Assembly: GCA_002325615.1 (NCBI GenBank) | Contig: DCSL01000077.1 | Coordinates: 13,862 to 27,354, forward strand | Length of the DNA stretch: 13,493 nucleotides | From: Amoebophilaceae bacterium UBA1467 | GTDB lineage: Bacteria; Bacteroidota; Bacteroidia; Cytophagales; Amoebophilaceae | Reading direction: 5' to 3' | Shown here: in pieces, positions 7,426 to 13,493 of the stretch | Position numbering within the stretch: the first letter of the stretch is position 1 | Layout: each line of letters starts with the position of its first letter | Made by a program: the position numbers and the translations under genes | Notes under the pieces: generated by a model | The model's database searches: none | What the model was told of the DNA's origin: nothing | Seen by the model: only the letters and a program-made list of their open reading frames with translations

Positions 7426-8121
7426 ATGAGAATTGATATCATCACTTGCCTGCCCCAGCTTTTAGAAAGCCCCTTCTCACACTCCATTGTCAAAAGAGCT
7501 GTTGGCCGAGAAAAAATAGTCCTACACATCCATGATTTAAGGGAGTATGCCACCAATAAACACCGCCAAGTAGATGACTACTTGTACGGCGGCGAGGCAG
7601 GCATGTTGCTCATGATAGAACCCATCGCACGCTGCATCAATACACTTAAAGAGAAGATAAACTACCAAGAGTTTATATACATGGCTCCAGACGGAGAGCG
7701 GTTGACCCAAAGAGTAGCCAATGAACTCTCTTTGCGAGACAACCTACTGATTCTATGTGGCCATTACAAAGGTGTAGACGAAAGAGTGCGGGAGCACTTG
7801 ATAACGCGAGAAATCAGTATTGGTGACTACGTCCTATCAGGAGGCGAACTAGCAGCTGCTGTCCTGGTAGATACCATCGTTAGGCTACTGCCCGGGGCAT
7901 TATCAGACGAAACATCAGCATTAACCGACTCCTTCCAAGAGGATTTGATTGCACCTCCTGCCTACACAAGACCAGCTAAATTTCAGGGCATGGACGTCCC
8001 TGCCGTATTACTATCTGGCAATGCCAAAGCTATTCAACAGTGGCGTTACGAGAAGGCATTAGAAAGAACAAAAAATCGGAGGCCAGCACTATACCTTGGC
8101 CAAGAACCGATGGGTGATTAG
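7426..8121 (+). CDS. trmD: tRNA (guanine-N1-)-methyltransferase
   Basis: A SPOUT-class enzyme that uses S-adenosylmethionine to make m1G37 in tRNAs with G next to the anticodon, preventing frameshifts. The 231 residues match the family. RIDIITCLP starts the first strand, DDYLYGGEAGM (50-60) is the substrate-side glycine motif, and ILCGHYKGVDERV (109-121) with EISIGDYVLSGGE (129-141) forms the trefoil knot that binds the cofactor. The helical C-terminal part includes FQGMDVPAVLLSGNAKAIQQWR. It starts 59 bases after tRNA-Met and is probably cotranscribed with it. That tRNA has A37, so adjacency is not explained by substrate. The usual rpsP-rimM-trmD-rplS cluster is absent here. Confidence 0.95.
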   Translation: MRIDIITCLPQLLESPFSHSIVKRAVGREKIVLHIHDLREYATNKHRQVDDYLYGGEAGMLLMIEPIARCINTLKEKINYQEFIYMAPDGERLTQRVANELSLRDNLLILCGHYKGVDERVREHLITREISIGDYVLSGGELAAAVLVDTIVRLLPGALSDETSALTDSFQEDLIAPPAYTRPAKFQGMDVPAVLLSGNAKAIQQWRYEKALERTKNRRPALYLGQEPMGD

Positions 8122-8200
8122 AGGCTTAGGGGTGGTGCTACCTGATTAGTGGTAAAGTAGATGGGCTAGGTCTGGGACAAGCATTTTAAAAATTTTTCAG

Positions 8201-8266
8201 CAGCGGCTAATATCTTTGCGTATTTTTTTCGTTGTAGCAAAAAAGCAGGGCCTTGCCAGCGAGGCA
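8201..8266 (+). repeat. Intergenic repeat, copy A (diverged)
   Basis: This segment upstream of the AraC gene aligns in the same orientation with 9507-9566 downstream of it. The core at 8238-8260 matches 9540-9561 at 19 of 22 positions with one extra A; all three differences are transitions. Both copies begin CAGCGG, have a T-run, an A-run and then AGGGCC. In copy A the T-run/A-run palindrome is degraded, but GCCTTGC and GCGAGGC still form a small stem (one G-U). The rest of 8122-8356 shows no gene. Confidence 0.5.
8211..8218 (+). promoter_or_regulatory. Possible -7 element upstream of the AraC gene
   Basis: TATCTTTG is an exact TAnnTTTG match on the plus strand, inside repeat copy A. No TTG stands 19-21 bases upstream (the sequence there is A/T-rich), and the leader to the TTG start would be about 130 bases, so support is weak. 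Confidence 0.25.
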
Positions 8267-8356
8267 AAAGGTGGATAAAAACACAACTTCACCAAGAGAG
8301 TTGCGTAAGGAATACTAGTTAGTTGCTGGATTTTGATTACCTAATCTTTTTTTGCC

Positions 8357-9307
8357 TTGAATAAGCATAATCGCATTGGTACCAAGGAGTATGACCAAAT
8401 CATCGAATCGCTAACCGTTACATTCATCAAGGCTAGGCATATCCAACTCCTACAATCACTGTCCATTGAAAATTTTCATGACGTTGAGAATTTTTTAGTC
8501 CTTCTCAATAGCGGCCAAATTGCTTGCATTCAAGAGGGGCGGCAGCACACGGTAGCAGCAGGAGAGATTTTATTCATTCCGGGCGGGCAGCCTATGACGA
8601 TCACCTATGGAGAGGATAATCCGGTAATCCTGCACAACAACTACTTCCCCTCCAGGCGCTGGCAATACTTTCAGGCCATGCACGCACCAGCTTTTACAGC
8701 ACAGTTTGAGAATTTTAGTTATGTTACCTTCAATGCTAAGGTTTTTAATACGGCCAATTTCTTCGCTTACTTAGGCATTCCAGCTTTTGTTATCAAAGAC
8801 AACGAGCGGCTAAGTGCTACACTCAAAAACGTGCTGATAGAAAGTAGGGCTGAAGCAGTGGGCGGCAACAGAATGCTCAAAGTCTATACAGAGCAATTAG
8901 TCATTGAACTCGTCAGGCACCTCATTGATAAAAACCTTTTTATTGAAAAACTGGCTGCACACAGTAATCACTTCAAGGACCCACGCCTCATCAGCATTTT
9001 TAATTACGTCCAAGAAAACTTACACGGCGACTTGTCCAACAGAATACTGGCTACCGTTGCCCATCTTGCTGAAGATTATGCAGGGCAATACTTTAAGATG
9101 CGCACAGGCGTCAATACACAAGATTACATCGAATACCAACGCATGGAACAGGCGGTTAAGTTGCTCAGAACCACCCAAAAGAGCATTCGTGGTATTGCCA
9201 AAGCGGTAGGTTTTAGAGACACCGCCTATTTCTGTCGAAGGTTCAAAATGAAGTTTGGCATTCCAGCCGGGAAAATGCGTAGCTGGGAGACTGTCATGGG
9301 TGGCTAG
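8357..9307 (+). CDS. AraC/XylS-family transcriptional regulator
   Basis: A 316-residue probable DNA-binding regulator. The N-terminal half has a cupin-like sensor segment (about 45-95, LLNSGQIACIQEGRQHTVAAGEILFIPGGQPM). The C-terminal 100 residues hold the double helix-turn-helix: the first near 229-251, the second near 276-301 (SIRGIAKAVGFRDTAYFCRRFKMKFGIPAGKMR), close to the AraC signature. The start is TTG at 8357-8359, since the frame is closed by TAA at 8342 and the first in-frame ATG falls at residue 80, inside the cupin part. No metabolic or transport gene lies beside it to suggest a ligand or target; regulation of its own promoter or distant genes is the likeliest role. Diverged copies of one repeat flank it. 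Confidence 0.85.
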   Translation: MNKHNRIGTKEYDQIIESLTVTFIKARHIQLLQSLSIENFHDVENFLVLLNSGQIACIQEGRQHTVAAGEILFIPGGQPMTITYGEDNPVILHNNYFPSRRWQYFQAMHAPAFTAQFENFSYVTFNAKVFNTANFFAYLGIPAFVIKDNERLSATLKNVLIESRAEAVGGNRMLKVYTEQLVIELVRHLIDKNLFIEKLAAHSNHFKDPRLISIFNYVQENLHGDLSNRILATVAHLAEDYAGQYFKMRTGVNTQDYIEYQRMEQAVKLLRTTQKSIRGIAKAVGFRDTAYFCRRFKMKFGIPAGKMRSWETVMGG

Positions 9308-9410
9308 CAAAACGCTTTTCCCAAGGCGGATCTTTGCTTGTGGATAATGACTGCTGGGACTTTATGTCAAAACGTACTGCCTTTGAAGGAACGAAGTGAA
9401 GCAAGTCGAA

Positions 9411-9483
9411 CGCACGGGGCGTTGAGGGCCATTTACGGTTTGAGGCCCGTGAGGGTCGAGTTGAGATGGTCCGGCCCTGTGCG
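9411..9483 (+). other. G+C-rich structured non-coding segment
   Basis: The end blocks 9411-9419 (CGCACGGGG) and 9475-9483 (CCCTGTGCG) pair over 9 bases with one G-U. Inside, GGGCC (9426-9430) pairs with GGCCC (9444-9448). GGGTC (9453-9457) could instead pair with GGCCC (9473-9477), competing with the outer stem. No credible protein is encoded. It could be part of a repeated intergenic element with 9507-9566, or a small RNA; I cannot tell which. Confidence 0.35.
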
Positions 9484-9506
9484 GAGGTTTATACGCATTT
9501 TCTTAA

Positions 9507-9566
9507 CAGCGGTGAAGGTTTTTGCCTACTTTTTGGCTTCAAAAAGTAGGGCCTCGCCGGCAGGGG
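9507..9566 (+). repeat. Intergenic repeat, copy B, with an 11-bp perfect palindrome
   Basis: The partner of 8201-8266. CCTACTTTTTG (9525-9535) and CAAAAAGTAGG (9540-9550) form a perfect 11-bp stem around the loop GCTT, followed by the shared GCCTCGCCGGC. It lies between the convergent ends of the AraC gene and the holin-like gene, ending 7 bases before the latter's stop. As a hairpin it could stop or stabilise transcripts from both sides, although no T-run follows the stem on either strand. Confidence 0.55.
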
Positions 9567-9572
9567 GTGATG

Positions 9573-9890
9573 CTAACGCACACGGCTCAGCAGCCAGAGC
9601 GACAGCAATAAAGCTACACACCCCCCTGAAACCAGGAGAAAACCTTGGTAGCTACTGCCCAGCAAGGAATTGAGGTACAAGGCCAAAGCGCCAAGGCCAA
9701 AAAGCAAGGCACCATGAGCAAGACCCAGCAGCAACAACAAGATAGCTACCTTGATTGCCCATGCTACTAATCTTTTTCTGATGTCTTCTCTGAAGTTGTG
9801 TAAGCCCTTGGCAAACAGCTTGATGAACTCCTTGGCCAGCAATTCGAACCCCAAGAGTCGAAAAAGTATTTTTGTCCACTTGATACGCAT
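9573..9890 (-). CDS. Small two-helix membrane protein, phage-holin-family (DUF1469-like)
   Basis: A 105-residue protein. Residues 1-42 are amphipathic and basic (MRIKWTKILFRLLGFELL, REDIRKRLVAW). Two strongly hydrophobic segments follow at about 45-70 and 82-102, separated by LNSLLGSSYQGF. This layout, with a glycine-rich turn and a short basic end (SRVR), resembles the small membrane proteins annotated as phage-holin family or DUF1469 in Bacteroidota chromosomes, which are not lysis genes in that setting. The ATG at 9888-9890 is preferred; a TTG at 9909-9911 would add seven residues. It lies 50 bases after the rhomboid gene on the same strand, so the two are probably cotranscribed. Function unknown. 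Confidence 0.65.
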   Translation of the reverse strand: MRIKWTKILFRLLGFELLAKEFIKLFAKGLHNFREDIRKRLVAWAIKVAILLLLLGLAHGALLFGLGALALYLNSLLGSSYQGFLLVSGGCVALLLSLWLLSRVR

Positions 9891-9914
9891 AGGTGAGTAG
9901 GGATTTGGCAAGCC

Positions 9915-9930
9915 CCTGTAAGATAACAGG
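9915..9930 (-). repeat. 5-bp inverted repeat between the rhomboid and holin-like genes
   Basis: CCTGT and ACAGG flank a 6-base loop in the 50-base intercistronic gap. No T-run follows, so it is not a convincing terminator. Confidence 0.25.
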
Positions 9931-9935
9931 AACTG

Positions 9936-9962
9936 GTTATTTATTGACCAGCATTAAATAAC
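9936..9962 (-). repeat. 8-bp A+T-rich inverted repeat over the rhomboid stop codon
   Basis: GTTATTTA (9936-9943) and TAAATAAC (9955-9962) are perfectly complementary around an 11-base loop. The stop codon of the rhomboid gene lies inside one arm. It could shield a 3' end from exonucleases or modulate translation of the next gene; the A+T-rich stem is weak. Confidence 0.3.
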
Positions 9963-10801
9963 TGTTGCTTTTCAGCGGAAGTCAAGCTTTCGTAACCTGA
10001 GGCAGCTACCTTGTCTAGAATATGGTCCAGATTAGCTTCCTCTACAGGTGCTTTATGCTTCTTCTCGACCCAGGAAACAGTATTTCGGTAGGTCACCTTG
10101 AGATCTTTCCTAGGCCTTCTGAAACGCGCCCAATATCGACGCCACCAGACATCGCCTTCACACCACTGCACATAAACGTACCCTAGCAATGCGCCACCTA
10201 GGTGGGCGATACTCGCAGCAGGCTCAGCACCCAGCAGACTTGCCAAAGCAAGCAATACCAAGAACCCAACGATGTATTTGAGCCTAAGAGGACCCAAAAG
10301 AAAAAGAGAGAAGGAAAACTGTGGGGCTAGCATGGCTGCCGCCACCATAACAGCATACAAGCTGCCTGAAAAGCCCAAAAGGCTTACAGTAGTGCCTTGG
10401 AAGTATGGAGCTAAATTGTATAAGAGCAAAAACAAAAGCCCCCCGGCCAAGCCCCCCAATAGATATAGCGCCACGAAGTGCCGGCTTCCTAAACGGTGCA
10501 CGACTACCTGCCCCAAAGTGTGCAGCAGCAACAAGCCCCACAGGGTGTCGAAAAAGGATACATGCACCCAAAAGTGTGTTAACAGTGCCCATGGCTGCTG
10601 CAGATAGGCAGACCACGAAGCGGGCAATGCCAAGCTCTGGCAGAGTGCTGTGTAAGCCGCCTCATACCCGGCTACGACCAGCACGATCTTGAGCAGGAGC
10701 AGAGCAAAAAAGCTAAGGGCATTGAGCAAAAGAACCTGCATGAGGCCATTTTCAGACCGCTGGAAGTGGGTCCTAACAAAGTAGACGAGCTCGCTCATCA
10801 T
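9941..10801 (-). CDS. Rhomboid-family intramembrane serine protease
   Basis: A 286-residue polytopic membrane protein of the family that cleaves substrates within the membrane. About six hydrophobic segments lie between 22 and 212. The nucleophile is S145 in GFSG (143-146) and the base is H200 in SIAHLGGALLGY. ALYLLGGLAGGLLFLLLYN (111-129) and LAPQFSFSLFLLGPLRLKYI are typical of the Bacteroidota branch. The soluble tail ends DHILDKVAASGYESLTSAEKQQLF, the conserved C-terminal module (DUF6576-like) of this branch. In TM2 the usual His-x3-Asn, whose Asn helps form the oxyanion hole, reads V81...D85, although H76 is kept. Activity may therefore differ. Two adjacent ATG codons could start it. A strong hairpin separates it from the lipoprotein gene upstream. 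Confidence 0.88.
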   Translation of the reverse strand: MMSELVYFVRTHFQRSENGLMQVLLLNALSFFALLLLKIVLVVAGYEAAYTALCQSLALPASWSAYLQQPWALLTHFWVHVSFFDTLWGLLLLHTLGQVVVHRLGSRHFVALYLLGGLAGGLLFLLLYNLAPYFQGTTVSLLGFSGSLYAVMVAAAMLAPQFSFSLFLLGPLRLKYIVGFLVLLALASLLGAEPAASIAHLGGALLGYVYVQWCEGDVWWRRYWARFRRPRKDLKVTYRNTVSWVEKKHKAPVEEANLDHILDKVAASGYESLTSAEKQQLFNAGQ

Positions 10802-10884
10802 GGTATATTCAGTGTCTCCGGCATATAAGTGGGCACGACCGCTAGGGTATAAATCTAAGAAAAATACCTTACTTTTCGCTGTAT

Positions 10885-10912
10885 GTAGCCCAGGGAATGC
10901 GCCTTGGGCTAC
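10885..10912 (-). terminator. Hairpin after the lipoprotein gene
   Basis: GTAGCCCA (10885-10892) and TGGGCTAC (10905-10912) form a perfect 8-bp stem starting four bases after the lipoprotein stop, with two further G-C pairs possible inside the 12-base loop. The T-rich run in the transcript (complement of about 10857-10866) comes some 20 bases later, so this is either a non-canonical terminator or a 3'-end stabilising stem. Confidence 0.55.
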
Positions 10913-10915
10913 TAC

Positions 10916-12907
10916 TTAAGTACCGACCCCGACTCCAAATTCATTGTGGCATCGGGCTCTGTCTGTAGGCTGGCTGGAGTATAGGTTGATGGCTTCAATT
11001 ATTAGAGCTTTATCTCGAGTAGCATCTAAACGGGTTCTGACACGCCTTGGGTCACGGGGGTCAAGGGAGTAGGCCACTCCGTTTTCCAAATCTAGCTCAA
11101 TGCTTCTTCCGCTGGGTAGGTCCACAATTGTATTTGGTCTAGATTGCTGCAGAAACGCTGGCGTAGTATAAGGAGATTGACCATAAATAGTATAGCACAC
11201 GCCTCCCTGCTTCACCCGAAGAGCCAATTGATATTGCGTTTGTGCTGTTAGATCGGCTCCATTCGTTGCTTTGACATCAATCGTCCTACGCCCAGCTGCA
11301 CATGGCACATCACGTAGGAGAATTTCACGATTGTTTTCTAAGAAGACAGCTTTCATGTCGGCACCCTGCGCGTTAAGTAAGTCGTTATCAACATTAAGCC
11401 GAATGCTGAGGGCGTTGCCCTGATGGGATCCCGTCACATGAGTTATCCCCGCTCCTTTAACATAAAACACTTCCAGAGCTTGGCTATCATCGCTCAAGAA
11501 TAGTTTGCCATCACCTTGTGCGTCTTTCACCCAGAAGTAGACCGCGTAGTGCCGGGTGAGGTCTAGGTAACTGCCTGTACCGTTTTGCAGGTTGTAGGCA
11601 TAAGTTATTGTCTGCACGGCATCAACCTTATGAGTTTGTGCTATGCAGACAACATAACCTTTGTTGTTGTTAACATCTATAACGTTTCCTAAAGCACTGG
11701 TGTTACTTATAGACCCCGTAATAGCTTGGCAGATATGCGCTTTGTCCGTCGCTTGGCCTTCTTGGACAAATACAAACCCTGCTACTGGATTGCTTGCATT
11801 TTCTAGCCTCTCTATACGACCGCTCACTGCCAAATTGAACTCAGACACGTCGTATTCAGTATCAGTATTGGATGACTGTTTCGTAGCAGTCAATGCAGGG
11901 TCTTCCACACTCCCCATAGCAACTGTTATCTCCACTGTCTCGACCTCAGGGAGGGTAATGGAGTGGCCATTTAAGCTGACGTAATAGTTTGTGCCCTCCT
12001 CTATGTAGCCATATACGTCATACGTGGCGCCTTTCTCTAAAACGCCAGTTGTATCCTGTAGATCATTGATGGTCAAAGTCCCACCAGTGGCTGTAGGGCA
12101 GATCACTACGCTACGGTCTGGGTCGGCTACGAACGTATTGGGGATTGTCGGTAACGGCGTACTACCTGCTTGTAGCTGTTTGGCAAGTACTCCTGCAGGG
12201 GTCAGGTTTGCTCCTTGCTTGAGGAACAAAAATCCTGCATTGCCAGAGTTGGGCGAGTTAGTAACAGTAGCCCCGGCAGACAACCCTGGGAAGATCTTAC
12301 CGCTAGCGTCCCTGTTGTGCTTACAGTTGGCACTGGTCATGGTGATCTGTGTAAGCGAAGACGCATCGGGGAGAGCGTAATCAGCATGGACACTAGCAGC
12401 ATAAAAAAAATGAGGCCCCACCTTGATGCCCAAGTAGATATGGTACGTGGTACCCAGAGCCAAGCTGTGATCTGGATCAAGAGAAGCGACCGAGAAGGCA
12501 ACAGCTCCCGTTTCGTCAGGGTTAAGTGAACGCTCATACTGGACAAAACTGCCACCGGGCAATTGATGGAGCTTGCCCATAGACAGGGAATTTGAGGAAG
12601 CATCTTGCGCACTTTTCGCAATTTTGTGGCCTTGAATCGCTATAGCCCCTGCATCTGGTGTCTCCCCACGAGGAACCATCAATGCGCACAAGAAGGGAGT
12701 TTCTATGCCTGGTATATTTTTTGAGATGGTACCGCGCAATTCAAGAACAGGATAACCGTTAATACTTCCTAGAAAATCGACACCGTCAATGTCTACGGCA
12801 GCGCCCCATCGGTCTTCTTCATGCACTATTTCATATTTCTTGCAGCCGTTGCAGGCTGTATGAAAAAGCAAAAGCAAAGTCCAAAACCAGTATGTGAAGC
12901 GCATCAT
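10916..12907 (-). CDS. Putative lipoprotein with four diverged beta-rich repeats
   Basis: I do not recognise the family. The 663 residues begin MMRFTYWFWTLLLLFHTAC, a signal peptide with a possible lipidated C19; His at -3 is atypical for a lipobox. Four diverged units follow (about 53-172, 188-318, 356-480, 497-582). Most open with a hydrophobic strand and a GFxFxxxG-like segment (FLCALMVPRG, GFLFLKQG, GFVFVQEG, MKAVFLENN). All four close with an L-x(3,4)-Y-x-hydrophobic strand pair (GTTYHIYLGIKVGPHFFYA, GATYDVYGYIEEGTNYYVS, TRHYAVYFWVKD, QTQYQLALRVKQGGVCYTI). The units look like Ig/Fn3-type sandwiches, perhaps with some disulfides, as cysteines recur (74, 195, 270, 393, 421, 536, 571). A charged, non-repeat tail (583-663) ends it. 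A surface or periplasmic binding role is inferred only. Confidence 0.7.
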   Translation of the reverse strand: MMRFTYWFWTLLLLFHTACNGCKKYEIVHEEDRWGAAVDIDGVDFLGSINGYPVLELRGTISKNIPGIETPFLCALMVPRGETPDAGAIAIQGHKIAKSAQDASSNSLSMGKLHQLPGGSFVQYERSLNPDETGAVAFSVASLDPDHSLALGTTYHIYLGIKVGPHFFYAASVHADYALPDASSLTQITMTSANCKHNRDASGKIFPGLSAGATVTNSPNSGNAGFLFLKQGANLTPAGVLAKQLQAGSTPLPTIPNTFVADPDRSVVICPTATGGTLTINDLQDTTGVLEKGATYDVYGYIEEGTNYYVSLNGHSITLPEVETVEITVAMGSVEDPALTATKQSSNTDTEYDVSEFNLAVSGRIERLENASNPVAGFVFVQEGQATDKAHICQAITGSISNTSALGNVIDVNNNKGYVVCIAQTHKVDAVQTITYAYNLQNGTGSYLDLTRHYAVYFWVKDAQGDGKLFLSDDSQALEVFYVKGAGITHVTGSHQGNALSIRLNVDNDLLNAQGADMKAVFLENNREILLRDVPCAAGRRTIDVKATNGADLTAQTQYQLALRVKQGGVCYTIYGQSPYTTPAFLQQSRPNTIVDLPSGRSIELDLENGVAYSLDPRDPRRVRTRLDATRDKALIIEAINLYSSQPTDRARCHNEFGVGVGT

Positions 12908-12938
12908 AACGGGGCTTTATGCGTGTAATACAACTCCC

Positions 12939-12970
12939 CAAAGGTATATAATGTACGTGCTATTGCACAA
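12939..12970 (-). promoter_or_regulatory. Bacteroidota-type promoter for the lipoprotein gene
   Basis: On the minus strand TTG (complement of 12968-12970), 21 bases, then TACCTTTG (complement of 12939-12946), an exact TAnnTTTG. Transcription would start about 25 bases before the ATG. The -33 side lies inside the dyad at 12959-12974. Confidence 0.55.
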
Positions 12971-12974
12971 TAGC
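12959..12974. promoter_or_regulatory. Operator-like dyad over the lipoprotein promoter
   Basis: GCTATTG and CAATAGC form a perfect 7-bp inverted repeat with a 2-base centre (CA). It covers the predicted -33 element of the lipoprotein gene. A dimeric repressor bound here would block that promoter. No candidate repressor is adjacent; the AraC protein usually prefers direct-repeat-like sites. Confidence 0.4.
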
Positions 12975-13029
12975 CGCGTGCCTTATCGAATTTGCTTTGG
13001 AAGTACAATGCTCATGAATGGATCATTGG

Positions 13030-13320
13030 CTACAAAAAAACCACGTCTACGAGGGCGCATCCTTGGGTATGCGCTCTCAAAAGCTCAAGCACTTTGTTTT
13101 TGTTGAGCTGAAGCTCTTGCCTGAGGGGGGCCGAACTAAGCTGTACAAAGAGCTTGCCTTGCTTGAAAAACATACGTTCTGTTCTTTTTCGTACTACCTC
13201 GGGCATGGCTACTTTCCATGCACAGACCAGCGTAGCTTCCTCTAACTTGTGTTTGTGAGGAGAGCGTTGCCTCATCTGCTGCAGCGCTTCTCGTAGGGTA
13301 GTCAACCCTGTATGCTTCAT
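13030..13320 (-). CDS. DUF721 (DciA-like) protein
   Basis: A 96-residue protein of the DUF721 family, which includes the DciA helicase-loading factors. The family pattern is present along its length: an N-terminal helix (LREALQQMRQRS), the A-W-x-V core (EEATLVCAWKVAMPEVVRKRT, about 27-47), strand-rich KLFVQLSSAPLRQELQLNKNKVLELL (about 56-81) and the ending VDVVFL. The length fits the short Bacteroidota members. In many Bacteroidota the gene follows recF, which is not visible here. The ATG is at 13318-13320. The next gene on the strand starts 122 bases on and has its own promoter. Confidence 0.8.
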   Translation of the reverse strand: MKHTGLTTLREALQQMRQRSPHKHKLEEATLVCAWKVAMPEVVRKRTERMFFKQGKLFVQLSSAPLRQELQLNKNKVLELLRAHTQGCALVDVVFL

Positions 13321-13433
13321 GGTACTTCTTTGGAGTTATCCAGGCAAGATAAATAAATTGGCCGGTTATGTCGTGCATCATACAGCATACATGACTATTT
13401 TTATGGTGAAAAAAGAGAAGGTATTCACAAATT

Positions 13434-13464
13434 CAAGGATAGTCAGAAGCTGCCCTGAAGCAAA
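13434..13464 (-). promoter_or_regulatory. Bacteroidota-type promoter for the DUF721 gene
   Basis: On the minus strand TTTG (complement of 13461-13464), 19 bases, then TATCCTTG (complement of 13434-13441), one base from TAnnTTTG. It would give a leader of about 105 bases. Otherwise 13321-13493 holds no supportable gene; an ATG at 13481 on the plus strand could begin one leaving the window, but four codons are too few to call. Confidence 0.45.
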
Positions 13465-13493
13465 GTCCTAAAAACTCACCATGGCTGCTACGG

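Noticed and set aside
9338..9673. 111-codon plus-strand open frame after the AraC gene
   Set aside because: It runs through the structured and repeat segments and into the antisense of the holin-like gene; the translation is low-complexity and Arg/Ser/Ala-rich with no domain pattern.
9573..9890. Phage lysis cassette based on the holin-like protein
   Set aside because: No endolysin, phage structural gene or integrase is nearby, and holin-family labels on chromosomal proteins of this type do not imply lysis.
10284..10616. Second minus-strand frame inside the rhomboid gene
   Set aside because: It is a shadow frame of a gene with clear rhomboid motifs in the other frame.
13136..13381. 81-codon minus-strand frame overlapping DUF721
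   Set aside because: It overlaps a better-supported gene in another frame; only the out-of-gene part starts with MMHD and shows no homology that I recognise.
13481..13493. Start of a plus-strand gene (ATG GCT GCT ACG)
   Set aside because: Only four codons are in the window and no promoter-like sequence stands before it; it could equally be the antisense of a gene entering from the right.
1..13493. CRISPR array, insertion sequence or toxin-antitoxin pair
   Set aside because: No regularly spaced identical repeats, transposase motifs or paired small toxin-like genes were seen on either strand.

Overview
The window looks like chromosome of a member of the Bacteroidota, probably on the Cytophagia side. 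The evidence is a short primary sigma factor of about 287 residues that starts MRQLKI and lacks region 1.1, the order rpsO-pnp-rpoD, a rhomboid with a conserved C-terminal tail, a DUF721 protein, and repeated promoter-like pairs of TTG/TTTG, 19-21 bases, TAnnTTTG. G+C looks to be in the mid-forties by eye. I cannot name a genus. I see no phage, transposase, CRISPR array or rRNA.

Region 1 (1-7177) is mostly housekeeping genes on the minus strand. Read in the direction of transcription it holds an LptF/LptG-family permease, rpsO (S15), pnp (PNPase), rpoD, trxB and a Nudix hydrolase. rpsO has its own promoter. The rpsO-pnp spacer folds into a nested hairpin, and rpoD and trxB are only 14 bases apart. 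The C-terminal end of a plus-strand protein, probably an outer-membrane barrel, converges on the Nudix gene at the left edge.

Region 2 (7178-9572) is on the plus strand. A tRNA-Met(CAU) is followed 59 bases later by trmD. An AraC-type regulator with a TTG start comes next. It is bracketed by two diverged, directly oriented copies of an intergenic repeat; the downstream copy carries an 11-bp perfect palindrome and sits next to a G+C-rich, structured non-coding segment.

Region 3 (9573-13493) is again on the minus strand: a DUF721 (DciA-like) gene, a 663-residue putative lipoprotein of four diverged beta-rich repeats with a dyad over its promoter, a strong hairpin after its stop, a rhomboid protease with an altered TM2 site, and a small two-helix membrane protein resembling phage-holin-family (DUF1469-like) proteins.

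Most of this is ordinary core genome: translation, RNA turnover, transcription, redox and envelope. The less ordinary items are the repeat-flanked regulator, the lipoprotein, the rhomboid/holin-like pair and the rpsO-pnp hairpin. I found no convincing new multi-gene defence or mobile system.
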